From: Streptomyces sp. NRRL S-31
GTDB taxonomy: Bacteria > Actinomycetota > Actinomycetes > Streptomycetales > Streptomycetaceae
Assembly: GCF_000718775.1 (NCBI RefSeq)
Contig: NZ_JOCB01000006.1
Span: 1-64,000, forward strand
DNA: 64,000 nucleotides
Direction: 5' to 3'
The first letter of the stretch is position 1, and every line of letters starts with the position of its first letter. Both the position numbers and the translations under genes were made by a program. Shown one piece after another: positions 26,858 to 35,786 of this stretch. The notes beneath the pieces were generated by a model. It did not search any database, had not been told where the DNA came from, and was given only the letters and a program-made list of their open reading frames with translations.

Positions 26858-28189
26858 TCAGTCCAGGGAGCGGTCGAGGCCGGCCAGCGGCAGGGCGAAC
26901 AGCATGCGGTCCGACAGCGACCACAGTTCACCCGTCTGCGGCCAGTAGGAGAAGGAGCCCGCCTCCCGGGCCCAGCAGCGGTCCGAGGCGTCGGCACCGC
27001 AGTGGGCCGCCCGGGCGCCCGCGGTGTCCTGCCGCCACAGCTCGCCGTGCCCGTCCCGCGTACCGGGCAGCCGTCCCACATACCAGGACGCCCGATCCGC
27101 CCCGGGCTTCCGGTAGACCAGCACGCCCCGGATGCCGGAGGCCCGGGTCCGGTACGCCTCCGCGGCGCTCGCCCGTCCGGCGGCGTCCGTGGCGAGCAGT
27201 CCGGCGCGCGCCGGGTCGCCGCTGAACGCGTACCGCCACAGCCGGGCACGCCGGTCGCCGCCGGGCGCGGTCCGCTCCGCGGCGACCAGGCTGTCGGGCG
27301 CCGTACCGCGGTCCAGGGCGAGCGTGCCGGGACAGGGCGGGCCGGAAGGGGCGCAGCGGCCGGCGGCGAACCGGTAGGAGCCGATCGCGGGCAGCACGTA
27401 GCGGTAGCCGTCGGCGGACCAGCCGCCGGGCACCCGGCCGATCGCGGGTCCGTCGACCGTGGTGCGCTGGATGCGGTCGAGGTCGTAGACGTAGAGCGCG
27501 TCGGCGCCGCCGGACTCGGCGGTCACCAGCAGCTTGTTCCCGTACCAGACCATGCCGGAGACGCCGGAGGCCAGGCCCCGGTAGTCCCGGCCGCCGTCGA
27601 CCGGCAGCACCAGCAGCGCCCAGCGGTAGGCGAGGTGCGCGGGGTCGTCGGCGTCGACGAAGGCGACCCGGGCGAGGCCCCGCTCACCGGGGCGGCCGGA
27701 CGTGGGGCTGTGGGACCACCCCGCGAGGACGACCCGGTGCGAACCGTAGGCCCCGTCGTCGTCGGCGTCCCCGGAGGTGGTCACCGCGGCCGGCCGCCAG
27801 GCGCCCGCGGTGTCGGCCGGGTCCCAGCAGTAGGCGCGGCCGGCGGCCGGTGCGACCGGCAGGGACTCCCGGTCGTCGGCGGAGCAGTCGGCCGCCTCGC
27901 GCAGGCCGCGGTCGGCGTCCCGGAGTACGGCGTCCACACCGACCGGACGGCCCATCCCGGCGGCGAGCCGGTCCAGCGTGCGGGCGGGGACCAGGTGCTC
28001 CTGGAGCCGGAGCCGTCCGGTGTCCGCCGCCGAGGTCAGCGGCTTGAGCCCGCCCGGATCCTCGCCGACCTCGGCCTGGGACGTGCTGATCAGGGTGGCG
28101 GCGGCGGTGAGGGCCAGCGCGGTCCCGGTCAGGGCGGCGCGCAGCGCCGCGCCCCGTCTGCGTCGGCGGTGTCTGCCGCGATGCTTCAT
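26858..28189 (-). CDS. secreted protein of unknown function
   Basis: 443 aa, no family recognised. Basic start (MKHRGRHRRRRRGAALR) and hydrophobic stretch ALTGTALALTAAATLI form a signal peptide. The mature part has repeated short beta-strand blocks with Trp/Tyr (RVAFVDADDPAHLAYRWALLV, GMVWYGNKLLVTAES, ADALYVYDLDRIQ), which suggests a beta-propeller-like fold, and four paired Cys typical of exported proteins. Segments such as SFSYWPQTGELWSLSD support a propeller (inference). ATG 28189 has GGAGGAGAG just upstream. Neighbours do not suggest a role. Confidence 0.75.
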   Translation of the reverse strand: MKHRGRHRRRRRGAALRAALTGTALALTAAATLISTSQAEVGEDPGGLKPLTSAADTGRLRLQEHLVPARTLDRLAAGMGRPVGVDAVLRDADRGLREAADCSADDRESLPVAPAAGRAYCWDPADTAGAWRPAAVTTSGDADDDGAYGSHRVVLAGWSHSPTSGRPGERGLARVAFVDADDPAHLAYRWALLVLPVDGGRDYRGLASGVSGMVWYGNKLLVTAESGGADALYVYDLDRIQRTTVDGPAIGRVPGGWSADGYRYVLPAIGSYRFAAGRCAPSGPPCPGTLALDRGTAPDSLVAAERTAPGGDRRARLWRYAFSGDPARAGLLATDAAGRASAAEAYRTRASGIRGVLVYRKPGADRASWYVGRLPGTRDGHGELWRQDTAGARAAHCGADASDRCWAREAGSFSYWPQTGELWSLSDRMLFALPLAGLDRSLD

Positions 28190-28343
28190 CTCTCCTCCAG
28201 AGGCGGGGCCAACTGCGCCCGGTGATCCGTACGTTGACGGGGGGAGCAGGTGGGGAGGCCCGTACCGGATGCTACGGCAGGAACGGACCGGGCAGGGCCC
28301 GGACCTCACAGATGGGCGGACGGCGGGCCAGCGGGGCCGGTGC

Positions 28344-28435
28344 GCGCGGATGGTCGCCCCTGCTCAGGGGGCCAGGGCCCGGTCGTCCCGCGCGGATGGT
28401 CGCCCCTGCTCAGGGGGCCAGGGCCCGGTCGTCCC
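28344..28435. repeat. perfect 46-bp tandem duplication across a stop codon
   Basis: Two identical 46-bp units, 28344-28389 and 28390-28435, each containing the hairpin CCCCTG-CT-CAGGGG. The second unit encodes the last residues (..DDRALAP) and stop codon of the GAF regulator gene; the first is its exact copy downstream. The duplication doubles a terminator-like hairpin. Confidence 0.9.
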
Positions 28436-29714
28436 GCTTGGCGTTCCGCTTCCGGGCCACCGCCGGTGCCGTCGAATGCGGCAGCAGGACAAGGGGATTG
28501 TCCGGAAGGATTACTTCCACTTCCGTATCACCGCAGAAACGATACGGTCGATGCTGGAGGAGCCCCCCGAGGTACCGCCTGATCCTCGACATCTCCGCCC
28601 GCACGGTGACCGTCCTGGACGGATCGCCGAACAGGTCCTCGGCCAGCGCCGCCGCCCCGCGCCCCGGGCGGTGCTCGGCGAGCAGGAACAGCAGTTCGGC
28701 GTGGCGCGGGCTCAGCTCCCGCGACCAGGAACCCGTCGCATCCGTGACCGTCACCGTGCCGCGCTCCGGCCGGGCCAGGTCCAGCACGATCCGGCGGGCG
28801 GCCGTGGCGACCGGCTCGGCCGCCACCCGCAGCAGCCAGCCCCCGGCCAGCGGCTCCACCGCGCACCAGCCGAGCGAGGGCAGCCAGCGGTGGCCCGGTG
28901 CCAGCGTCCCGGGCAGCGTCACGCGCCGCACGTACGGCATCCCGGTCACCGCCGCCGCCCAGCCGTCACGGTCCACCGCCACGGCCGGCCCGGACAGCCG
29001 GGCCAGCACCGGCGCCGCCACCGTCCGCAGCCGCTCCAGCGACGACAGGTGCAGCTCCCGCAACCGGGCCTCGGCCAGCTTGGCCACCGAGTCCACCCAC
29101 GCCAGGGTGGCCGGGTGCATGGTCTCCAGCGGACCGCTGACGTCCACCACGCCGAGCAGCCGTCCGTCCCGCGGATCGGAGACCGGGGCCCCCGAACAGG
29201 TCCACGACAGCTGCGACCGTACGAAGTGCTCGGCGGCGAACACCTGCACCGGCCGCCGCACCACCGCCGGGGTGCCCACCCCGTTGGTGCCGACGACGTC
29301 TTCCCGCCAGTCCGCGCCCAGTTCGAACCCCAGCCCGTCGGCCTTGCGCAGCACCGGGGGCGCCCCCTCCCGCCACAGCACGCGCCCGTCGGCGTCCGCG
29401 ACGACCATGATGTGCTGGGCGACGTCCGCGACCGAAAGAAGCCCCTGCCGCAACACCGGCAGCACATGCCGCAGCGGAGATTCCTCCCGCCGGCGCCGCA
29501 CCTCCTCGGAGGGCAACAGCCCGGACCGGCGGTCCCGTTCCGGGTCGAGGCCGCGGCGCAGCATCCGTCCCCAGGACTGCTCGATCACCGGCCGGGGTGC
29601 GATCCGCGCACGTCGTCCGGCGAGCGTGGCCTCGCGCACCTCACGCAGCACTCGCGCCGCCTGCGCCGCGTCCACGGCGGCCAGGCGCGCCACGTTCATC
29701 GGCGGGTTCCCCAC
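28410..29714 (-). CDS. GAF-domain transcriptional regulator (AcoR-like, no AAA+ domain)
   Basis: 434 aa. The N-terminal part (IEQSWGRMLRRGLDPERD, then LSVADVAQHIMVVADADGRVLWREG) and the GAF sensor (about 110-230, with DVVGTNGVGTPAVVRRPVQVFAAEHFV) resemble AcoR/DhaR-type activators. The sigma-54 AAA+ domain is absent; instead there is a C-terminal helix-turn-helix (SPRHAELLFLLAEHRPGRGAAALAEDLFG, about 345-373). This build is common in actinobacteria, which lack sigma-54. GTG 29714 has GGGAGGG 5 nt upstream; the ATG at 29699 is an alternative. No obvious target such as an aldehyde dehydrogenase is adjacent. The 3' end lies in a tandem duplication. Confidence 0.82.
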   Translation of the reverse strand: MGNPPMNVARLAAVDAAQAARVLREVREATLAGRRARIAPRPVIEQSWGRMLRRGLDPERDRRSGLLPSEEVRRRREESPLRHVLPVLRQGLLSVADVAQHIMVVADADGRVLWREGAPPVLRKADGLGFELGADWREDVVGTNGVGTPAVVRRPVQVFAAEHFVRSQLSWTCSGAPVSDPRDGRLLGVVDVSGPLETMHPATLAWVDSVAKLAEARLRELHLSSLERLRTVAAPVLARLSGPAVAVDRDGWAAAVTGMPYVRRVTLPGTLAPGHRWLPSLGWCAVEPLAGGWLLRVAAEPVATAARRIVLDLARPERGTVTVTDATGSWSRELSPRHAELLFLLAEHRPGRGAAALAEDLFGDPSRTVTVRAEMSRIRRYLGGLLQHRPYRFCGDTEVEVILPDNPLVLLPHSTAPAVARKRNAKRDDRALAP

Positions 29715-30168
29715 TGCGGCCCTCCCGGAAAAGGATGTCGAACACGCTTGTCAAGCCGTCCGGGCGGCTGTTTCCGGTCCGACTGTGCCTCTCATACTGC
29801 CGTTCCGGGCACGGCGGAAGCACAGACTCCGCACACCTGCCTCCACAAGTTGCAACCCCCCGCAACCCTGGTGAAGCACCCGGAGGCGGCCGAGACTTGG
29901 CGACGACGCGCCACGCGTCCGCGGGCTTCAACCGGCCCATGAGGTGGGGTGGTGCCGTGTCGGCGCGGCACCACCCCCCTGCCTCCGGCCGTACGGCCGC
30001 GCGCGCCCGGTGGGCGTGGGCGACGGACGGGCCGGAACCGCCGTTCATACGCGGCCGGTCGGCGCGACCGGTCCGGTCTCCGCGGCGCGCCGACGAGCCA
30101 CGGGTGCGGTGCCTGTTCGGGCGGCGCGTGCTTGAACGACGCGTGCCCGGGCGGGGCCTCCGGGTCGC
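29715..30168. other. 454-bp intergenic region with an inverted repeat
   Basis: GTTGC-N8-GCAAC (29849-29866) lies 135 bp upstream of the GAF regulator start and could be its operator. The part from 29940 to 30168 is GC-rich with no supported gene; it is the 3' flank of the acyl-CoA dehydrogenase gene. Confidence 0.45.
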
Positions 30169-31806
30169 TCAGTGGACGGGCCGGGCGCGCTCCACCACCG
30201 CCGCGAGATCCAGGCCGGCCGGCAGCGTGCCGAAGGACGCGCCGTGGTCGCCGCCCAGCCGCGAGGCACAGAAGGCGTCGGCGACCTCCGACGGCGCGTA
30301 CCGCACCAGCAGGGAGCCCTGGAGCACCAGCGCGAGCCGCTCCACCAGCCGCCGGGCCCGCCCCTCGACGCCCTCCAGATCCGCGAGTTCGGTGAACAGG
30401 TCCTTCACCGCGCGGTCCAGCCGGTGGTCGGCGCCGTGCGCCCGGCCGATCTCGGTGAGGCACGCGTCCAGCGCGCCCGGCTCCCGCCGCAACGCCCGCA
30501 GCACGTCCAGCGCCTGCACGTTGCCCGCGCCCTCCCAGACGGAGTTCAGCGGCGACTCCCGCACCAGCCGGGGCAGGCCGGACTCCTCCACGTACCCGTT
30601 GCCGCCCAGGCACTCGGCGGCCTCCACGGCCACCGGCGCGCACCGCTTGGTGATCCAGTACTTCGCGGCCGGCACCGCCAGCCGCAGGAAGGCGCGCTCC
30701 TGCTCGCCGCCGTCGTCGTACGCGGCGGCGAGCCGCAGCGCCAGCGCGGTCGCGGCCTCCGACTCCAGCGCGAGGTCGGCGAGGACGTTGCGCATCAGCG
30801 GCTTGTCGATCAGCTTCCCGCCGAACGCCTCCCGGTGCGCGCAGTGGTGGACCGCCTGCGCCACCGCCTGCCGCATCAGGCCCGCCGAGCCCAGCGCGCA
30901 GTCCAGCCGGGTCGCGGCGACCATCCCGATGATCGTCCGCACCCCGCCGCCCTCCTCGCCGACCCGGCGCGCCCAGGTGCCGTCGAACTCCACCTCGGCG
31001 GAGGCGTTGGAGCGGTTGCCCAGCTTGTCCTTCAGCCGCTGGATCAGGAAGACGTTGCGGGCGCCGTCGGGCAGGACCCGCGGGACCAGGAAGCAGGTCG
31101 GCCCGCCCGGGGCCTGCGCGAGCACCAGGAAGGCGTCGGACATCGGCGCCGAGCAGAACCACTTGTGCCCGGTCAGCAGGTACGTGCCCGCCTCCGCGAG
31201 CGGCTGCGCCCGGGTGGTGTTGGCGCGGACGTCGCTGCCGCCCTGCTTCTCGGTCATGCCCATCCCGAACAGCGCGCCGGGCTTCCGTCCGGCGGGCCGC
31301 AGCTCCCGGTCGTAGACGGTGGACGCCAGCCGGGGCTCCCACTCGGCGGCCAGCTCCGGGGCGTCGCGCAGGGCCGGCACCGCCGCGTGCGTCATCGACA
31401 GCGGACAGCAGTTGCCCGCCTCGACCTGTGTCCACACGAGGAACCCGGCGGCCCGGCGCACATGCCCGGAGGGCCGCGTCCAGGCACCGGTCAGCCCGGC
31501 CGAGACGCCCTTGCCGAGCAGCCGGTGCCAGGCCGGGTGGAACTCGACCTCGTCGATCCGATGGCCGTACCGGTCGTGGGTGCGCAGCCGGGGCGGCTGC
31601 TCGTTCGCCTGCACCGCCCACTCCTGGAGCTGTGCCGAGCCGGCCGCCCGGCCGAGCGCGGACAGCTCCGCGCGCACCTCCTTGCGGACGTCCGGGCCGG
31701 TGTACCGGTCGACGGCCTCGACGAGGGCCCGGTCCGCGGTGAAGACGTCGTAGCCGACCAGCGGGGGCGGCTGGTTCGTCACGGTGTGGGTGGGGGTGCC
31801 TGCCAT
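30169..31806 (-). CDS. AidB-like acyl-CoA dehydrogenase
   Basis: 545 aa flavoprotein. It has the FAD-binding acyl-CoA dehydrogenase middle domain (FGMGMTEKQGGSDVRANTTRA, about 177-197; TGHKWFCSAPMSDAFLVLAQA) and a long C-terminal domain with LGGNGYVEE and PLNSVWEGAGNVQALDVLR (about 430-448), hallmarks of the AidB class, which in E. coli binds DNA during the adaptive response to alkylation. Whether this one oxidises acyl-CoAs is unclear. ATG 31806. Monocistronic, divergent from the BrkB gene. Confidence 0.9.
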   Translation of the reverse strand: MAGTPTHTVTNQPPPLVGYDVFTADRALVEAVDRYTGPDVRKEVRAELSALGRAAGSAQLQEWAVQANEQPPRLRTHDRYGHRIDEVEFHPAWHRLLGKGVSAGLTGAWTRPSGHVRRAAGFLVWTQVEAGNCCPLSMTHAAVPALRDAPELAAEWEPRLASTVYDRELRPAGRKPGALFGMGMTEKQGGSDVRANTTRAQPLAEAGTYLLTGHKWFCSAPMSDAFLVLAQAPGGPTCFLVPRVLPDGARNVFLIQRLKDKLGNRSNASAEVEFDGTWARRVGEEGGGVRTIIGMVAATRLDCALGSAGLMRQAVAQAVHHCAHREAFGGKLIDKPLMRNVLADLALESEAATALALRLAAAYDDGGEQERAFLRLAVPAAKYWITKRCAPVAVEAAECLGGNGYVEESGLPRLVRESPLNSVWEGAGNVQALDVLRALRREPGALDACLTEIGRAHGADHRLDRAVKDLFTELADLEGVEGRARRLVERLALVLQGSLLVRYAPSEVADAFCASRLGGDHGASFGTLPAGLDLAAVVERARPVH

Positions 31807-31945
31807 GGTGGGAACCTACCCGGGAAGGCCGCGGTGATGGCCTTCAGAGTGGCACAGCCGCTCCCCGGGGCGCACCTGACCGGGTCCCCGGGGCCCCGGG
31901 ACGCCGGTCGTGGGGGCCGGGAGGTGAGGGCGGTCCCGTGCTGCG

Positions 31946-31953
31946 GATACCTT
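31946..31953 (+). promoter_or_regulatory. likely -10 box of a leaderless transcript
   Basis: GATACCTT gives two overlapping -10 candidates (GATACC, 31946-31951; TACCTT, 31948-31953), 6-8 nt before the GTG start, with no ribosome site between. Confidence 0.45.
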
Positions 31954-31959
31954 TGGCTC

Positions 31960-33315
31960 GTGCAGCCAGCGAGTGAACCCCCCGAGCGGCCGGCCGGCCG
32001 GCTCCACCGGGCCAGAGCCCTCTATCGGAACGTCTCCAAGCGCAGGATCGCCTGGCTGTTGCTCAAGGACACCGTCAACTCCTGCATGGAGTACCGCATC
32101 CTGGGCCTGGCGGCGGAGGCGGCGTTCTTCACGCTGCTCTCCGTGCCCCCGCTGCTGCTGAGCCTGATCGGACTCCTCGGCTACGTCGACGACTGGACCG
32201 GCGCCGACACCATCTCCAGCCTGGAGACCAACCTGCTGGAGGCCTCCCGGACGGTCCTGTCCGACAAGGGCGTCAAGGAGATCGCCGAGCCGATCCTGCA
32301 CGACGTGATGAGGGGCGGCCGGCCCGACGTCATCTCCATAGGCTTCCTGTTCGCCCTGTGGTCGGGCTCGCGCGCGGTGAACGTCTTCATCGACACCATC
32401 ACCGTGATGTACGGCCTGGACGGCGTCCGGGGCATCGTGAAGACCCGGATCATGGCGTTCCTGCTGTTCATCGTGGCGCTGCTGATCGGCTCGGTGGCGC
32501 TGCCGCTGATGGTGGCCGGGCCGGACGCGGTGGTGCGGATCGTGCCCTGGTCGGCGACGGTCGTCCAAGTCCTGTACTGGCCGGTCGTGATCGTCCTGTC
32601 GATCGTCTTCCTGACGACCCTGTACCACGTCTCGGTGCCGGTCCGCTCCCCGTGGATCGAGGACGTGCCCGGCGCCCTGGTCGCCCTCGCCATGTGGGTG
32701 CTGGGCAGCTTCCTCCTGCGGATCTACCTCACGCACACCATCGAGGGCGCCACGATCTACGGCTCCCTCGCCGCAAGCGTCGCCGTCCTGCTGTGGATCG
32801 GCGTGTCCGCCTTCGCCGTGCTCGTGGGCGCCGCGGTGAACGCGGCGATCGACCGGGTCTGGCCGGCCGCCGCCACGGCCGCCGCACGCGAGGTCAACGA
32901 GCGGATGCGGGAGGTGCAGGTCGCCGAGTACGTGGCGCGCGCGGCGGCGGTCCGCGAGACCGACCCCGACGACCCCGACATGCCCTCCGAGTACCCCGAA
33001 CGCTGGTCCCGGTTCCTGCCCCCCGAGGACGTCACGGCCCGGCTGCGCACCCATGCGAAGAACCCCCACCACCCGCACAAGGCGCACGGGTCGGAGGCGG
33101 GCGGTCGCGGCACCGGGGACGGCGCGGACGACACCGGCGAGGGCGGAAACGACGGAAACGGCGGAAACGGCGGCGCTGGGGGCGGCCCGAACGGTGGGAC
33201 CGGCCCGAGCGGTGGGGCGGGTCCGAGTGGTGGGGTGGGCCCGAACGGTGGGACCGGCCCGAGCGGTGGGCGTGACCGGAGCGGTGGGGGGCCTGGGGGA
33301 CCGGCGCGTCCGTAG
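31960..33315 (+). CDS. YihY/BrkB-family inner-membrane protein
   Basis: 451 aa. Six membrane helices typical of the YihY family (AAEAAFFTLLSVPPLLLSLIGLLG; GFLFALWSGSRAVNVFIDTI; AFLLFIVALLIGSVALPLMV; VLYWPVVIVLSIVFLTTLYH; LVALAMWVLGSFLLRIYL; GSLAASVAVLLWIGVSAFAVLVGAAVNAAI, cut by helix). The function of the family is not settled; it is not the RNase BN it was once called. After about residue 330 the tail is soluble and ends in a Gly/Pro/Asn repeat (GGTGPSGGAGPSGG). GTG 31960 was chosen because it starts the conserved QPASEPPERPAGRL block just after a -10 box. Confidence 0.88.
   Translation: MQPASEPPERPAGRLHRARALYRNVSKRRIAWLLLKDTVNSCMEYRILGLAAEAAFFTLLSVPPLLLSLIGLLGYVDDWTGADTISSLETNLLEASRTVLSDKGVKEIAEPILHDVMRGGRPDVISIGFLFALWSGSRAVNVFIDTITVMYGLDGVRGIVKTRIMAFLLFIVALLIGSVALPLMVAGPDAVVRIVPWSATVVQVLYWPVVIVLSIVFLTTLYHVSVPVRSPWIEDVPGALVALAMWVLGSFLLRIYLTHTIEGATIYGSLAASVAVLLWIGVSAFAVLVGAAVNAAIDRVWPAAATAAAREVNERMREVQVAEYVARAAAVRETDPDDPDMPSEYPERWSRFLPPEDVTARLRTHAKNPHHPHKAHGSEAGGRGTGDGADDTGEGGNDGNGGNGGAGGGPNGGTGPSGGAGPSGGVGPNGGTGPSGGRDRSGGGPGGPARP
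33184..33270 (+). repeat. 18-bp coding tandem repeats in the BrkB tail
   Basis: About five degenerate 18-bp units encode GG-(T/A/V)-GP-(N/S) hexapeptides at the C-terminus of the BrkB protein. Likely a flexible, length-variable tail. Confidence 0.8.
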
Positions 33316-33577
33316 CCGTGACGCGTGGCGGGCCGGGCTCGCTCCCGGACCGGGGCGCGGTCGGCTGACGGAAGGTGGCGGCCGGGGTCCTGCGCGAGGC
33401 CGCGGCCGCCGTGCGCCGCCCCACGCAGGCGGAGCCCGCCGGCCCGCTGCCGCCCGCTCCCACGGCGCCGGCTTCGTCGAGCGCGGCGACCTCCCGCCGT
33501 ACGGCGACGGAGCGCCCGACAACGGCGTGCGCCAGGGCGGGTGACCGCCTCGCCCCCCGTGCCTACAGTCCGGGGGC

Positions 33578-34234
33578 ATGGCACCTCGTCTGCTCGTCCT
33601 CACCCGCACCGCCGACTACCGCCACGACTCCATCCCGGACGCCGTCGCCGCCGTCCGGGCACTGGGCCGGTTCGCCGTCGAGCACACCGAGGACCCGGCG
33701 GACCTGGAACGTCCGCTGGACGCCTTCGCGGCCGTGGTCTTCCTGTCCACCAGCGGGGAGGTGCTCACCCCGGCCGGACGCGAGCGGCTCGCGCGGTACA
33801 CGGGGTCGGGCGGCGGCTTCGCCGGTGTGCACGCGGCGGCCTGCACCGAGTACGGGTGGCCGTACTACGGCACCCTCCTCGGCGCCCGCTTCACCCGGCA
33901 CCCCGCCCACCAGCCGGGCCGGGCCCTGGTCGCCGACCCCGGCCACCCCGCCACCCGGCACCTGCCGGCCGTCTGGGAGTTCACCGACGAGTGGTACGAC
34001 TTCGACCGGGTGCCCGGCGGCCGGGCACGGGTGCTGCTGCGCGCCGACGAGACGTCGTACGACGGTGGCGGAATGGGTGCCGACCACCCGCTCTCCTGGT
34101 GCCGCGAGCGGGGCCCGGCCGGCGGACGCGTGTTCTACACGGCCCTCGGTCACGCGACCGACGCCTACCGCGATCCGGACTTCCTGGCTCACCTGAACGG
34201 CGGGCTCGGCTGGGCCGCCGGGAGCGACCAGTGA
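33578..34234 (+). CDS. ThuA domain protein (class I glutamine amidotransferase-like)
   Basis: 218 aa single-domain protein. LLVLTRTADYRHDSIPDAVAAV, VVFLSTSGEVLTPAGRERLARYTGSGGGFAGVHAA (about 47-85) and FTDEWYDF are the ThuA pattern seen in trehalose-utilisation operons and fused to large carbohydrate-active proteins. Catalytic function is unknown. A -10 box TACAGT (33564-33569) 17 bp after GTGACC and 8 nt before ATG 33578, with no ribosome site, suggests a leaderless mRNA. The 262 bp between this gene and the BrkB gene hold no supported gene. Confidence 0.87.
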   Translation: MAPRLLVLTRTADYRHDSIPDAVAAVRALGRFAVEHTEDPADLERPLDAFAAVVFLSTSGEVLTPAGRERLARYTGSGGGFAGVHAAACTEYGWPYYGTLLGARFTRHPAHQPGRALVADPGHPATRHLPAVWEFTDEWYDFDRVPGGRARVLLRADETSYDGGGMGADHPLSWCRERGPAGGRVFYTALGHATDAYRDPDFLAHLNGGLGWAAGSDQ

Positions 34235-34391
34235 CGTTTCTGCGGTGAACCGGTTCCCCCGTTGGGGTGAGTAAAGCTCGCGTAGGCAGAAGGTCACGCG
34301 ATCATTAAGAGAAGCTCTTGTCTTGGCAAAGGGCGTCGAGACGCGCGGCCCATCCCGCCGCGTGTCACCCACCCACACGAGGAGCCGGACC

Positions 34392-35255
34392 TTGACTTAC
34401 GGGAAGAAGCTGCGCGACCGGATCGCCGGGCCCGGGACCACACCGCTGATCGGCGTGTACGACATGTACTCCGCGTCGATCGCGGCCAAGCACTACGACG
34501 GCATGTTCGTCTCGGGGTTCGGCTTCGCGGCCTCGTACTACGGACTGCCCGACATCGGATTCATCGCCTGGCCCGACATGGTGGCCTTCGTCCAGCGGCT
34601 GCGGGGCGCGTTCCCGCACCACCACCTGCTGGTCGACATCGACGACGGGTACGTCGACCCGGAGGTCGCCTGTCACGTCGTCGAGGGGCTGGAGCGCATC
34701 GGCGCCTCCGGCGTGATCCTGGAGGACCAGAAGCGGCCCCGCCGCTGCGGTCACGCCGACGGCAAGCAGGTGCTGCCCCTGGAGGAGTACCTGGAGAAGC
34801 TGCACAAGGTCCTGGAGACCCGCAAGGACCTGGTCGTCGTCGCCCGGACGGACGCCACCGACGAGCACGACATCCTGCACCGGGCCGAGACGCTGGCCGC
34901 CACCGAAGCCGACGTGGTGCTGGTCGACGGGGTCCGCAGCGTCGAGTGGATCAAGCGGATCCGCGAGGTCGTCGGGGACAAGCCGCTGCTGTTCAACCAG
35001 ATCGCCGGCGGCAAGTCGCCCCGGCTGTCCCTCGGCGAACTGTCCGACCTCGGTGTGGACGTCGCCATCTACAGCACCCCGTGCCTGTTCGCCGCGCACG
35101 AGGCGATGGACTCCGCGCTCTCCGGTCTGAAGGAGGCCGACGGCCGGCTGCCGGAGGTGGACCCCGCGAGCGGGATCGGCGTGCAGGCCGCCACCACCCT
35201 GCTGGAGCGCAACATCGCCCGTGAGCGGCTCGCCCCCGAGGGCGTGGGCGTGTGA
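34392..35255 (+). CDS. isocitrate lyase/phosphoenolpyruvate mutase-family enzyme
   Basis: 287 aa (alpha/beta)8 barrel of the ICL/PEP mutase superfamily, which forms or breaks C-C, C-P or C-O bonds next to a carboxylate using Mg2+. Seen: VYDMYSASIAA, metal/oxyanion segment LLVDIDDGYVDPEVA (about 77-91), EDQKRPRRCGH (about 115-125, like the K-K-C-G-H loop of lyases) and VVARTDATDEHD. Oxaloacetate hydrolase, methylisocitrate lyase and carboxy-PEP mutase-like roles are all possible. TTG 34392 was chosen because GAGGAG lies 7 nt upstream; the in-frame upstream codons look non-coding. Confidence 0.82.
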   Translation: MTYGKKLRDRIAGPGTTPLIGVYDMYSASIAAKHYDGMFVSGFGFAASYYGLPDIGFIAWPDMVAFVQRLRGAFPHHHLLVDIDDGYVDPEVACHVVEGLERIGASGVILEDQKRPRRCGHADGKQVLPLEEYLEKLHKVLETRKDLVVVARTDATDEHDILHRAETLAATEADVVLVDGVRSVEWIKRIREVVGDKPLLFNQIAGGKSPRLSLGELSDLGVDVAIYSTPCLFAAHEAMDSALSGLKEADGRLPEVDPASGIGVQAATTLLERNIARERLAPEGVGV

Positions 35256-35506
35256 CCCGTGCCGTACCTCGGCTCGGCATGGCCACGGCGGTCGCCGCCG
35301 CGCTCCTCGGAGCCGGTGCCGTACCCGCCGTCGCCGAGAGCCTGATCACCGTGGTCGACAACTCCCATGCCGACTCCTGGCTGGAGATCGACCGCGCGGC
35401 CAACGTCCAGAACGGCAGCGGCACCGCCGGCAGCGATCACGACGGCAGCGCCGTGGACGTGGTGGAGGCCCTGGTCGCCGCCGACGGCCGAGGCGAGGAG
35501 GAGTGA
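35252..35506 (+). CDS. small secreted protein overlapping the ICL/PEP-mutase gene
   Basis: 84 aa, GTG start overlapping the previous stop by four bases (GTGA), so translationally coupled. Signal peptide AVPRLGMATAVAAALLGAG with cleavage near AVAES leaves about 55 acidic residues (VVDNSHADSWLEIDRAANVQ, then Asp/Ser/Glu-rich). No Cys and no known family. An internal ATG at 35279 would still leave a signal sequence. Function unknown; a coupled exported peptide after a metabolic enzyme is unusual. Confidence 0.6.
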   Translation: MTRAVPRLGMATAVAAALLGAGAVPAVAESLITVVDNSHADSWLEIDRAANVQNGSGTAGSDHDGSAVDVVEALVAADGRGEEE

Positions 35507-35786
35507 GGAACTGAGGAACTGAGGCACTGAGGGCCTCAGGGACAACGGAACGAGGGCAAGGAAACGACCAGGGCGACGGCCGGACACCCCGTGCGGGAGG
35601 TGCCCGGCCGTCACCGAGCCCGGCTGTCACCGTGCTCCGCCCACCGGGCCCGGCGCCGGGACGTCCGCCGAACGGCCCATATCCGTTCCGTGCGCGGGAA
35701 TACATCAGGGCGGTGTGGTGCTCTGATGTGAACGGTGCACGACACCGCTGTCCAGGTGCGCGAGTGCGACGAAGGGCTGGTGGGCG

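Noticed and set aside
28344..28435. Attachment site of an integrated element
   Set aside because: The two identical 46-bp copies are directly adjacent with nothing between them and no integrase or tRNA nearby.
33316..33577. Short gene between the BrkB and ThuA genes
   Set aside because: Several short frames, one ending in a protein-like string, but none has a start with a ribosome site or a recognisable family.
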